This document shows, one piece after another, positions 11,399 through 21,870 of a stretch of DNA of 64,000 nt. Where the stretch lies: assembly GCA_030762935.1 (NCBI GenBank), contig CM060887.1, forward strand, positions 8,548,501 through 8,612,500. The letters run 5' to 3'. The notes beneath the pieces are model-generated. The model searched no databases, was not told the origin of the DNA, and saw only the letters and a list, made by a program, of their open reading frames with translations. How positions within the stretch are numbered: the stretch's first letter is position 1; each line of letters begins with the position of its first letter. Position numbers and translations under genes: made by a program. This stretch comes from Hymenopus coronatus. Lineage: Eukaryota > Arthropoda > Insecta > Mantodea > Hymenopodidae.

Positions 11399-11872
11399 AA
11401 AATGAATTCTCGATGTGGACAAATGAAGGACTACATCTAAATTATATCTTATACACTCTTTTGTTAACGAATTTTGCAATAGATTCTTTACTTGAAGTCT
11501 TGAGTGTTACGTCATTTCCTAATTGTACTGTAAGTATTAATGACCTCTGAAACTCTTACTGTAAGTACTTACAGTGCTTGTTGGTTTGCAAGTAATAAAT
11601 GAATTGTAGATTTAGCTTATCTTACTATGTGTTCAGAATGATTAGCTCTCATATCAAGGATTTATTTTTTATATATAATTTAATGACTGTATCTGGTACA
11701 GTGCAATATACTCGTATGTTTTGTAATAATTCTATTTTTTTAAATGGAATATTCATCTTGGATCGAAATTGTCTCAAAGATACTTTTAGGTATATCATTG
11801 GCAGGTACTTCAAGTGTTAACCGGGTTTAAAACCTGAGACCAACATTGAAATGAAAGAATTCGTTACGAGTT
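11399..11872. repeat. Flank repeat P1, copy 1
   Basis: About 470 bp starting ATGAATTCTCGATGTGGAC directly after a family A 5' terminus (minus orientation). Homologous sequence follows a family A terminus at 12784 and at 32182. Internal landmarks are CACTCTTTTGTTA, GTTACGTCATTTCC and the inverted pair CTGTAAGTA / TACTTACAG. No coding capacity recognised. Confidence 0.8.
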
Positions 11873-11875
11873 TAC

Positions 11876-12037
11876 AGCACACACACACACACACACACGT
11901 ACCTTTTTCTGAAAATACGTTTTTGAATACAGGGGACCCTAAAACGTATATTTCCGGTGAAATCTCGGTATCGTATTTTGGGTGCAATACAATACCTTCT
12001 CTGTAGGATATGTACATAGTACGTGTAGGAAAAGTAA
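11876..12037 (-). repeat. Family A 5'-terminal fragment
   Basis: Starts in the CA tract and runs to the palindrome (here GGATATGTACATAGTACG) and GTGTAGGAAAAGTAAAA; the rest of the copy is missing. Confidence 0.8.
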
Positions 12038-12042
12038 AAAAA

Positions 12043-12783
12043 ATCGGTGTTCCATTCACATGACTTTCTCTACATCTCTGCAACAAATTATTGTTAAAAA
12101 GCTTATGCTTCTATTTACTTCATGCTAACCCAGACACAATTAGCAGAAATGGTTCCTTTGTTTGCATGGACTGGAATTGTTAAATTCCTTTATGAGAAAA
12201 TTAGTATTTTTAAAGCTGAAACCAAAAAACAAGGAGTATCTCAAAAACGATAAACTCCACAAAAAAAATTGTATATAAGATAAATTGTGTGTTTTAAGGC
12301 GCTCTACATTTTTTGTGGTTTAAGTTTTTGTCTATCTCTTACGGTTTAGCAGTTGTGTAAAATTTATTCAGAATAAAGTAGTCTTCAGAGGTTATTCCCA
12401 GAAAATTCAAGATACACATTTTATTTGTCGTGTGAATATCTTTAATATACGAAATTTTAATCAAAATTTTCGAAAAAGTGTCCATGTAAAGGGTAGTGTG
12501 GGGTGGGAAGAATTTTTTCAAAATCTTCGTGTCGCATCCCTGGAAAATACCAAACTTAAATACAGACTTTGTTATTTTACTGCCTTTTCTCTTTTGTGTT
12601 ATCGTGTTCACAGACACACGGACACACACACGGACCTTTTTCTGAAAATGCTTTTTTTTTTTTTTTTGGATACAGGGGACCCTTGAATATATATTTCCGG
12701 TGAAATCTCTGTATCGAATTTTGGGTGCAATACAATACCTTCTCTATACACTATATACATAATACGTGTAGAGAAAGTAAAAC
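12043..12783 (-). repeat. Family A copy with internal deletion
   Basis: Begins ATCGGTGTTCCATTCACATGAC. It lacks ~90 bp of core after TTAGCAGAAATGG (near 12150) and ends CTATATACATAATACGTGTAGAGAAAGTAAAA. It is followed by flank repeat P1. Confidence 0.84.
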
Positions 12784-13110
12784 TAAATGCTCGATGAGAA
12801 CAAATGAAAGGCTACTTCTACATTATATGGACAAAGCCTTCTTATACACTCTTTTGTTACTGAATTTTGCAGTAGATTCTTTACTTGAAGTAGCACAGGT
12901 CTTGAGTGTTAACGTCATTTCCTAATTGTACTGTAAGTATTAATGACCTCTCAAACTCTTACTGTAAGTACTTACAGTGCTTGTTGTCATGGCAATTAAT
13001 AAATGGATTGTAAATTCAGCTTACACTACCAAATATGTGTTCAGAATTTAATGACTATATCTGGTACCCTGCAATATACTCGTATGTTTTGTAATAATTA
13101 CATTCTGGGG
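12784..13110. repeat. Flank repeat P1, copy 2 (left part)
   Basis: Matches 11399-11725 landmark by landmark, up to CTCGTATGTTTTGTAATAATT. It is then interrupted by ~1.7 kb of unrelated DNA and resumes at 14801. Confidence 0.78.
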
Positions 13111-14087
13111 CGGATGAAGGGTCCTCAGGTGGTGATGTAAACTGTGGTTCTCAGGGCTGCTGCACGGTTGCTGTGCTGTGTTATTTTAAATCTGTTTTTA
13201 AATGTTTGAATTTGCCGCTGTATAAGGAGTTGGTAATTTTTGCTGCTGGCGAAACTGTAATTGGCTAGTCGCGCCAGACTTAATTGTTGAGCCGTTAAGT
13301 TTATTTATCGGCAGCAGATTTCTTATTGTGTACTGCTTTGTCACGTTTTCTGTATTTTCCAGCTAACTTCAGTCGGTGAGTACGACATTCTTAATCTCCA
13401 TGCTTGGATGGTAGGATATGATAAGAAATGAAATGAAATTTTATATATTTATTCATATAGTTGAACTTTTATTTGTTAACTTTCGAAACAATGTGATGCG
13501 TTAAGGCACGCTATTTTAACAGAATCCTTTTTTCAGTCAACTGTGTCACATATATACAGTATAATGTTTACTTACAGTCAATGTCTTCTTGTTAAATAAC
13601 ACAATGCTATAATGTTCACTTAATCGTCACATAAGAGGTCTCGATTGGCGACATTATCTCTTTACGTCCTTATCCCTGGCGCCTCTCTCATTGACTGCGT
13701 CCCGGAAGCTTATTAAAATGCTACACATATACCCAATAGTTGAAGGTCAATGTTTTACACATTGTGATCTGTCCGTCTTCATGGGAACAACAGATTTCCT
13801 TATTTACATTTCGTAACATACTAATTTATAATACATTTTTATACATCCATAATGATTTAAAATTAATGCATTTATAATAATTTGCATGAAAATGTTCTTA
13901 TACATAGCTAATATTTCATAAACAATATTTTGTTTCACTCTATTCTTATGCTTTGTTACCGGTATAAACACTTTATCGCATCCGGTATCTGTTCACCTTT
14001 TATTATTCTTCTCCTTCTCCCATATTACTGCTTTTGATTCTATTTTATTATAATCATGCTTTTCTAAGCACCATTTTATAGCTGTAT
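13111..14087. other. Inserted sequence within P1 copy 2, left part
   Basis: Absent from P1 copy 1. Includes GAAATGAAATGAAATTTTATAT near 13427. I recognise no coding region. AATT occurs at both edges of the whole 13111-14800 insert, a possible 4-bp target duplication. Confidence 0.45.
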
Positions 14088-14590
14088 ACGAGGTACGTCC
14101 AGAAAGTGAGTTCCGTTTCAATTTATCTCCGCTGCAGCGCTGCGATCGCAGTTCCGCACATGCGCGGTAGACACTCTGTATCAACGCTTTGTTGTGCTTG
14201 TTTACAATGTCGGTGTTGATTGAAAATCCCGCCGCTTTGAAATCAGATCTGTGATTCGTTTTCTGAATGCTAGGAAAGTGAAACCAATTGAAATTTATCG
14301 GCAAATTTGCGAAGTTTACGGACAAAATGCGGTGAGTGATACAATGTTGAGAAGATGGGTCCGACAGTTCAATGAAGGACGTAGTGAAGTGCACGATGAA
14401 GAACGAAGTGGGCGTCCATCTTTGGTTTCAAAATAACTGGTTCACGCGATTGATGACAAGATCCAAGAAAACCGCAAGTTTACAATTAGTGCTCTCGCTA
14501 TGGAATTACCCCTAAGCTCACGATTACTAATTCATGAAATTGTTACCGAAAAACTGAAATTTCGTATTATGCATTATAATATGTTGTAGG
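14088..14590 (+). pseudogene. mariner transposase N-terminal relic
   Basis: A mariner-like terminal sequence TACGAGGTACGTCCAGAAAG lies at 14089-14108. From about 14237 the plus strand encodes the N-terminal helix-turn-helix domain: RFLNARKVKPIEIYRQICEV, then RRWVRQFNEGRSEVHDEERS and GRPSLVS. An in-frame TAA at 14434-14436 interrupts it. The frame then continues with KIQENRKFTISALAMELP and HEIVTEKLKFR up to about 14560. The catalytic DDD domain and 3' TIR are absent. Family: mauritiana/SETMAR-like mariner with the Mos1-type HTH. Dead and 3'-truncated. Confidence 0.88.
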
Positions 14591-14800
14591 CCTTACATAA
14601 CCTTGGCTATGTTAATTTCCTTAAAGCACTCCATTTCAGGCTAGTATCGTGAGGCGATGACGTCACGCTGCCGTATTATACATACAATTCTTTGTCTTAC
14701 ATTGCGAAACCGTATATATTTGATAACATTCTTTTAGGGCGGTATTGTTCCATTTTCTCTTGACTTGGTTTACTTAACACTAAATCCTACGTCAATTCTT
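14591..14800. other. Inserted sequence within P1 copy 2, right part
   Basis: Contains a TGACGTCA palindrome near 14660. Nothing else recognised. Confidence 0.4.
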
Positions 14801-14925
14801 TGAAATTTATTTCAATCGAAATTGCCTCAAAGACACTTTGAGGTACATAATTGGCAGATAGTTCTAGTGTTACCCCGGTTTAAAACTTGAGTCTACATCG
14901 GAGTGAAAGAATTGGTTACGAGTCC
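14801..14925. repeat. Flank repeat P1, copy 2 (right part)
   Basis: Matches 11740-11872 of copy 1: TCGAAATTG-CTCAAAGA, ATTGGCAG, TTTAAAAC-TGAG and GTTACGAGT landmarks occur in the same order. This shows that P1 was one block before the insertion. Confidence 0.75.
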
Positions 14926-15376
14926 ACATTTGTGTTTGTACCAGTTCGGTCTCTCATCAGAAGAATCGGTACTCTGCAGTAAATAATCTCAAGTAGACCA
15001 CACTGAAGTAACTGCAGCACGATATAACTGCAAGAGATATGCTTCCATATATCGACTCCGCCATGACATTTACTTATTAAACCTCCTCCATGGATATATT
15101 TTATCTGTATCGGCGTTCTTTATGGTGCCATAAAATTGAGACATGGCTCGCGGATGAATTTTAATTCTCTTCCAAAGAACTTATGTTATGGACTTTATTT
15201 TCCGATACCCTTCCGTCGCCTAAAATCGTGTCGGACACCATTTCCTTTGTTCAACAAACAATGCATTATCTCCAGCTACAGCCAATAGAAATAGGTGAAA
15301 AATGCTTTCCTAAATTGCACTTATTTGAGAAGCAAGGTGGTTCTATGTGGACATGACTCCAACTTATCAGCTTTTT
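14926..15376. other. Unique region, no gene seen
   Basis: About 450 bp with no repeat or coding similarity I can support. Confidence 0.4.
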
Positions 15377-16185
15377 ACGTTCTCTAGCACAATATACATG
15401 TACCTAGAAAAAGTATTGTATTCCACCTAAACATTCGATGACGAGATTTCACCAGAAATATATGTTTTAAGTCACCTGAGTGCAATAATTAGCAATACAG
15501 CATAATTAGAAAAACGTCAGCGTCTCTACACACCATAGCTCAAAAACGAAAATCCCGTTAAGTACCAACTTATGTTTATTATCTGTCAAGAAGTCGCCCT
15601 CCGTGGTGTAATGGTTACCATGCTAACTTCAAGGTCGCGGGTTCAAACCCGGCGGAGGACGATGCATTTTTTCGGGCGTAAAAATCCTTAGCATGGCTTC
15701 CTTCGGAAGGGAAGTAAAGCCGTGGGTCCCGTGTCGTAGATTTACGGCACGTAAAAGAACCTCAAGCCTGATAAGCAAAACCTCTGAGCAAAATTAAGTG
15801 ATCTTTCACGCCCAGTATAGAATGGGACGCTGAGAACCACAGCAGTTAAAGAGCGTCCATAAATAAAACGTCATTTCTATCCGTCAAGAATGCGACAGGA
15901 AAGATTTTCAGGAAAATTCTCCCACCCCAAACGGCCCTTTATATGATTTTTGTTGTTGTTGAAAATATTGTTTTCTCAAAAATGGCTGTAAGGATTTTAA
16001 TTAAAGTACCGCGTGTCCAGTATATTTACATCACAAATATATCGTTATCTTGAATTTTCTGGGGATAGTTTCTGAAGGCATCGTTATTTTGGATGAATTT
16101 TTCTTCTACTTATTAGAAAAGAGGTGCATGATGTAAATAGAAGAACAACTAGAGAAAGGAATGTGATTGGAATACGTCCTATTTT
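15377..16185 (+). repeat. Diverged family A copy, split by a SINE
   Basis: Left part 15377-15592 begins ACGTTCTCTAGCAC with a degenerate palindrome. The copy is interrupted by the SINE at 15593-15877 and continues at 15878-16185 to CTAGAGAAAGGAATGTGATTGG and TTTTT. It appears older than most neighbours because its terminal motifs are mutated. Confidence 0.82.
15593..15877 (+). mobile_element. tRNA-derived SINE with target-site duplication
   Basis: The 285-bp element begins with a tRNA-like head: CCTCCG pairing with CGGAGG as an acceptor-like stem, A-box TGGTGTAATGG at 15604-15614 and B-box GGTTCAAACC at 15640-15649. A non-tRNA body follows with CCGTGGGTCCCG and CACGTAAAAGAACC. The element is framed by TATCTGTCAAGAA (15580-15592) and TATCCGTCAAGAA (15878-15890), a 13-bp duplication with one mismatch lying exactly where family A is uninterrupted in other copies. 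This is the signature of LINE-driven target-primed insertion. A free-standing tRNA gene is unlikely, because the body and duplication show it is a SINE. Confidence 0.88.
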
Positions 16186-17068
16186 TACTTTCTCCACTCG
16201 TACTATATACATAGTGTATAGAGAAGGTATTACACTCCACCCAAAAATTTGATAGCGAGATTTCACCGAAAATATATGTTTCAGGTCCCTTGTATCCAAA
16301 ATAAGCATTTTCCGTGTGTGTGTCTCTGTGTCCGTGTGTCTGTGAACACAATAACTCAAAAATCTGATGTGTACCATTCACATGACTTTCTCCATATCCC
16401 TGCAACAAATAATTCTTAAAAAGCTTATACTTCTATTTACTTTATACTAATCAGAAAAAAATTAGCAGAAATAGTCTAATTACTCGCTTCCTTGTAAGTA
16501 GAAGCGAAATAAAGGACAACCGTAGGTTAAAGTGATAGTCAGAACCTGGTTGCTATGTCCATGAAGTTCCTTTGTTTATATGGAAAGGAGTTGACAAGTT
16601 CCTGTATGAGAAAAGTACGTTTTTCGTAGCAGAAACCAAAAATAAGGAATGTCTCAAAAACGAAACTTCACGAAAAAATGTATATAACATAAATTGTGTG
16701 TTTTAATGTGCTCTACATTTTTTGTGTAGTAAGTTTTTGTCCATCTCTTACGGTTTAGCAGTTATTCAAAATTTAGTAAAATTCATCCAGAATAAACTGC
16801 TCTTCAGAGACTATTCCCAGAAAATTCAAGATATACATTTTATTTATCAGGTAAATGTGTTTAATATACGAAATTTTAATCAAAATCGTTAGAGCCATTT
16901 TTGAGAAAATCAAAATTTTCGAAAAAAGTTCCATGTAAAGGGTAGTTTGGGGTGGGGGGATTTTTCTAAAAATCTTCGTGTCGCATCCCTGGAAGATACT
17001 AAACTTAAGTACCAAGTTTGGTATTTTACCGACTTTTCGTTTTTGAGTTATCGTGTTCACAGACACAC

Positions 17069-17127
<59 letters not shown>

Positions 17128-17951
17128 CCTTTTTGTGAAAATGCTTCTTTTGGATATTGGGGACCCTAAAACATATATTTCCAGTGAAATCTCGGTATTG
17201 AGTTTTTGGGTGGAGTGCAATACTTTCTCTATACACTATGTACATAGTACGTATGGAGAAAGTAAAAATGAAAAGTCGGTAAAATACCAAACTTGGTATT
17301 TTAGTTTAGTATTTTCCAGCAATGCGACACGAAAATTTTCAGAAAAATTCTCCCAACCCCCACTACCTTTATATGGAACTTTTTTGCGAAAATTTAGATT
17401 TTTTCAAAAATGGCTGTAACGATTTTGATTAAAATGTTGTGTATTGCAGTAATTGCATGACAAATAAAATGTATATCTTGAATTTTCTGGGAATAGCTTC
17501 TGAAGACTAGTTTATTCTCGATGAATTTTACTAAATGAGGCATAACTGCTAAACCGTAAGAGATTAACAAAAACTTATCACACAAAAAATGTCGAGCATA
17601 TTAAAACACACAATTTGTCATTTATATTTTTTGGTGGAGCTGGTCGTTTTTGAGATATTCCTGTTTTTTGGTTTCAGCTTTGAGAAACGTATACACTTCT
17701 CATACAGGAATTTGTCAACTCCTGCCCATACAAACAAAGGAACTTCAGTCACATAGCAACCAGCTTTTGACTCACTTTAACCTATGGTACTCCCTTATTT
17801 CGCTTCTACTTACAAGGAAGCAAGTAATAAGACTGTTTCTGCTAATTTTTTCTCGATTAGCATGAAGTAAATAGAAGCATAAGCTTTTTAACAATAATTT
17901 GTTGCAGAGACGTAGAGAAAGTCGTGTGAATGAAACACATCAGATATTTTT
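16186..17951 (+). repeat. Family A copy split by a nested family A copy
   Basis: Host part one (16186-16362) runs from ACTTTCTCCACTCG to ATAACTCAAAAA. Part two (17269-17951) resumes with TGAAAAGTCGGTAAAATACC and runs to GTAGAGAAAGTCGTG and CATCAGAT. Joining the two gives the uninterrupted family sequence (compare AACTGAAAAATGAAAAG at 7013-7029), so the host was intact before the nested insertion. Confidence 0.9.
16363..17268 (-). repeat. Family A copy nested inside another copy
   Basis: Complete ~0.9-kb copy, TCTGATGTGTACC to GTATGGAGAAAGTAAAAA, inserted at an A5 run of the host (T5 in the element's own orientation). It includes a long (CA)n at 17068-17125. No target duplication longer than the homopolymer can be defined. 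Confidence 0.9.
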
Positions 17952-18333
17952 TAGGTGGAATGCAACACTTTTTCTACGTATATACTGACAGTAAAAAGCA
18001 AGCAAGTTGTGCAGAAATGAGACTGTACTCGAGAGCGTTACGTTTTCGCAGGGTTGGTGGGATCGGATTTCGATTTATTTTAGGTTAGGTTTAGTTTGAT
18101 CCGAGGGAGAGGCCCCCAGGGAGCCGCTCCAGGCCCGTGTGGTGACACACACAAGCGGAGTAAGGTCAGGTTTTCCCCTTCTACCCGACACGGCTTAACT
18201 TTACGTCCGCACATCTCTGGACTTCATTTGCTCCTCCAAACATAATTACAACAGACTCTGCTTTCATATTCCACAAATGTTCCTCTCTCTGCATTGCTTC
18301 AAACGATCATCTCGTGTATTCAGATCGATAAAA
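17952..18333. other. Mostly unique segment, moderately GC-rich
   Basis: The first ~40 bp (GGTGGAATGCAACAC..GTAAAAAG) resemble a worn family A 5' terminus. The rest includes TTAGGTTAGGTTTAG near 18081-18095 and a GC-rich block at 18100-18190 (GAGGCCCCCAGGGAGCCGC). No gene recognised. Confidence 0.4.
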
Positions 18334-19143
18334 ATCTGACGTGTTCCATTCACATGCCTTTCTCTACATCTCAACAATAATGTTTGGTAGAAAGCTTATG
18401 CTTCTAATTACTTCATGCTAATCGAGAAAAAATTAGCAGAAATAGTCTTATTACTTGCTTCCTTGTAAGTAGAAGCGAAATGAGGGAGTAGCACAAGTCA
18501 ATGTGATTGTCAAAAGCTGGTTGCTATGTGACAAGTTATTTTGTTTGTATGGACAGGAGTTTTTTAAAGGTGAACCTCAAAAACGACCAGTTCCACGAAA
18601 AAAGTTATATAACAGATATTGTGTTTTTTAATGTGCTTTACGTTTTCTGTGTGGTAGGTTTTTGTCCATCTCTTACGGTTTAGAAGTTATGAAAAGGTTC
18701 GTAAAATTTATCCAGAATAAAGTATACTCCAGAAGCTATTCCCAGAAAATTCAAGATATACATTTTATTTGTTAGGTAAATATCTTTAATATACGATACT
18801 TTAATTAAAATCGTTAGTCATTTTTGAGAAAATCAAAGTTTTTCAAAAAAAAAGTCGCATGTAAAGTGTAGTATGGGGTGGGGAGATTTTCTTGAAAACC
18901 TTCGTGTCACATCCTTGGTAGATACCAAACTTAAATACCAAGTTTGGTATTTAACGGTCTTTTCGTTTTCGAGCTATGCTGCCCAAAGGCACACACACAC
19001 GGACTTTATTCCAGAAATGCTTTTTTTTTTTAGATTCAGGGAGTCTCAAAACATGCATTTTCGGTGAAATCCGGAGTGCAAATCTGGGAGGAGTGTAATA
19101 CCTTCTCTATACACTATGTACATAGTACATGTAGAGAAAGTAA
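18334..19143 (-). repeat. Family A copy, near full length
   Basis: From TCTGACGTGTTCC to CTATACACTATGTACATAG and GTAGAGAAAGTAA, with small deletions near 18563 and a short CA tract. Confidence 0.86.
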
Positions 19144-19216
19144 TAGAGTAAGGTACTGTAACTTTGCAAATAAAGCTTTGTGTTGATAACATTCTTTGTT
19201 ATTTAGATGCCAGATC
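19144..19216. repeat. Fragment of the internally deleted mariner (terminal arm)
   Basis: AAGGTACTGTAACTTTG, AAATAAAG and TTGTGTTGATAAC match the inner side of the right terminal arm of the elements at 35297-35988 and 49498-50137. A third trace of that family. Confidence 0.7.
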
Positions 19217-19276
19217 GACTGTTCCGCTACGTATATGGTAGAGAAAGCTGAACTTAGGATAGTAATGATGTTTTTA

Positions 19277-19724
19277 CTTTCTCTCCACGTACTGTGTACA
19301 TAGTGTATAGAGAAGATATTGCACTCCACCCAAAAATTCGATACCGAGATTTCACCGGATTTTGGGTCCCCCGGAATCCATAAAAATCGTTTTTGGAAAA
19401 AGCCCTTGTGTGTGTATCTGTGTGAATTTTCTGGGAATAGCCTCTGAAGACTACTTTATTCTGGATGAATTTTACGAACTTTTACATAACTGATAAACCA
19501 TAAGAGATGGACAAAAACCTACCACACAGAAAATGTAAAAGACCTTAAAAAGCTCCTGTCCATACAAACAAAGGAACTTCAGTCGCATAGCAACTAGCTT
19601 TTGACTGTCACTTTAACCTATGGTACTCCCTTATTTCACTTCTACTTACAAGGAAGCAAGTATTAAGACTAATTATGCTATTTTTTTCTCAGTTAGCATG
19701 AGGTGAATTTGTTGTAGAGATGTG
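19277..19724 (+). repeat. Family A copy with large internal deletion, 3' end lost
   Basis: Good 5' end (ACTTTCTCTCCACG, palindrome). The core is skipped after TGTGTGTATCTGTG, where the copy jumps to GAATTTTCTGGGAATAGCC. It stops at TTGTAGAGATGTGG before the terminal hairpin. Confidence 0.82.
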
Positions 19725-20265
19725 GATGGAGTCTGAGTTGTTCCTCAAGGTATCCAGAATTGTGCATGTGGCATAGGATGAATTACGGTAACTATCGTGT
19801 TTACTGTGATCTTTTGCTCCCAGAGAGGTTGCTTGTGTTCGCAAAGGGGATGACGAAATAGACTGGCGCACCCCTTCTTTCTGTTTCCCTTTCTTCATTG
19901 CAGAGGCGATCAGTTATTCTAGCCACCCTTCTGGAACATACGCACGTCTCAAACAATCCTTCACCCCCCCCCCCCCACATGTAGTGTGCCGCCCTAGTCT
20001 TGGGCCAGATAACGCTTATCTGTCCCTTACAGTACAATGAGGAGGGGACTTGCGCGCGCACACACACAATGACGACGTTCGCGTGAGTGGGCCCATCCAC
20101 CCAACACTTTTCAGATAACCACCGTTTACCAACAGACCCTGTCAACGTATTTTTTGCTACTAGTGATTAAAATTAAGAATGAGATGCGAAATGCTTCAAA
20201 TTTTGGGACTAATTCATGAACAATAATTACTTACCAATAACATACAATTCTCGGAAGCGTCCAAC
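19725..20265. other. Unique region, no gene seen
   Basis: About 540 bp, GC-richer than average with a C13 run near 19965. The minus-strand frame at 19801-20145 (114 aa) shows no motif I recognise and is probably chance. Confidence 0.4.
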
Positions 20266-20490
20266 TCCACGAAAAAAAGTAAATAACATAAACTGTGTGT
20301 TAAGGAACTCTACATTTTTATTTAATTTGATTTGAAATATTGCATTTTTTTCTATGTAAAGGATAGTTGGGGGTGGGGTGATTTTCTTGAAAATGTTCGG
20401 TTCTCATCCTAGAAGATACTGAACTTAAATATCAAGTTTGGTGCGTAATGGATTTTTCGATTTTCAGCTATGCTGCCCTAGACACAGACT
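20266..20490 (-). repeat. Family A internal fragment
   Basis: Core segment from AACTCCACGAAAAAAAG to the AGCTATGCTGCCC landmark; both ends missing. Confidence 0.75.
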
Positions 20491-20501
20491 TTTATAATTT
20501 T

Positions 20502-20614
20502 TACTTTCTCTATAAAGAAGGTATTGTATTGCACCCAAAAAATTGATACCGAGATTTCACCGGAAATACATGTTTTGATTCCTTCTGGACCCAAAAAAAG
20601 CATTTTCAGATGTT

Positions 20615-20660
<46 letters not shown>

Positions 20661-21295
20661 TGTGGGCAGCACACTAAAAAACAAAAATGCCGTTAATATC
20701 AAACTTGATATTTAAGTTCAGTATCTTCTAAGGATGCGACATGAATATTTTCCAGAACATCCCACCCCAAACTACCCTTTGCATGGAACATTTTTCGAAA
20801 ATTTAGATTTTCTAAAAAATGTCTTTAATGATTTTGACTAAAATCAGTTATATTGAAGATGTTTACATGACAAGTAAAAGGTATATCTTGAATTCTCTTA
20901 ATTCGTGATGAATTTTGCCTAAGGAATAGACGAAAGCTTACTAAACAAAAAAATGTAGATCTCTTTAAAACACACAATTTATATCATATAGACTTTTTCG
21001 TAGAGTTTATGAGGTTGTTTGTGGTTTCAGTTTTCAAAACGTTTCTCATACAGAAACTTGTCAACTTTAGGCCACGCAAAGAAACTGATTTCAATGCCAT
21101 AGAAACCACATTTTAAAACATTTGACTGTCGGTTTAGCCTAGTGTATTCCCTTTACTTATAAGGAAGTAAGTAATTAGGCCATTTCCTCTGTTTATCTCG
21201 ATTAGCATGATTTAGATAGAAGAATAAGCTTTTACCAATAATTTGTTAGAGAGATGTAGAGAAAGTCATGTGAATGGAAAACATAACATTTTATT
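20502..21295 (+). repeat. Family A copy lacking the palindrome loop
   Basis: The 5' end reads ACTTTCTCTATAAAGAAGG, so most of the palindrome is deleted while the terminal repeat is kept. (GT)n at 20611-20659. It ends GTAGAGAAAGTCATGTGAATGG followed by T-rich sequence. Confidence 0.85.
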
Positions 21296-21298
21296 TTG

Positions 21299-21502
21299 TA
21301 GTGTTTAACGCCAACTTTTACTACTTATGGCACCGCAGGTGATGACACTGAAGATATATGGAATGAAGATGGAGCACCGGTGGAATGTGATGGCGGGGGA
21401 AACTCGGCCTTGCGCCCCTTTGTCCATCACAAATCTCACATGCGGACGCTCGGGATCGAAGGTGAGAGGCGTGTGGTCTGACCACTCGATCACGGGGTGA
21501 CC
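21299..21502 (-). mobile_element. tRNA-derived SINE, second family
   Basis: On the minus strand the order is tRNA-like head (GATCGAGTGGTCAGACCAC, then CGCCTCTCACC), GTGAGATTTGTGATGGACAAA, TTTCCCCCGCCATCACATTC and a GCGTTAAACAC tail. The same order is seen at 60043-60280. Relative to that copy, ~14 bp are missing between CTCTCACC and TCGATCCC, which removes the start of the B-box. This copy is therefore probably transcriptionally dead. Confidence 0.82.
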
Positions 21503-21870
21503 TTGAATTGTATTTAATAGGAAAATTCAGCGAAATAGACTATTAATAATTTATAATACATAGGAAGGGAGATTTTATCATTGTAATACTTACATTAGTT
21601 CTCAAATGGTAGATGACGCATTCGACCATGTTTGTTTACCGAATGTTTGTTTTCTTTCTTCACTGCCTCCTGAATTATGATATGGCCGACCGTGCCTATA
21701 CCCAATGTACGAATATCGATAGCAACAATAGAAATTGGGAACAATTATTTTATTTCAGCTTTTAATAACTAATGCATGAAATGGAAACAAACGTTATTTT
21801 ATTTGAGGTTATTGCACTCATCTCATACATAAGAAATACAAATAATAACAATTATTTTCACTCCTTTTTT
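21503..21870. other. Unique region, no gene seen
   Basis: AT-rich spacer between the SINE and the next family A copy; nothing recognised. Confidence 0.4.

Noticed and set aside
14955..14985. Shared TCGGTACTCTGCAGT between 14.97 kb and the transposase at 63.5 kb
   Set aside because: The match is only about 15 bp with no extension, so I did not call a second transposase fragment.
15601..15660. Stand-alone tRNA gene
   Set aside because: The tRNA-like head is followed by a 200-bp body and is framed by a 13-bp target duplication, so it is a SINE.
18078..18096. TTAGG-type insect telomeric repeat
   Set aside because: Only about two to three imperfect units; too short to be more than chance or a tiny interstitial trace. 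The CCTAA-like run at 27543 is similar.
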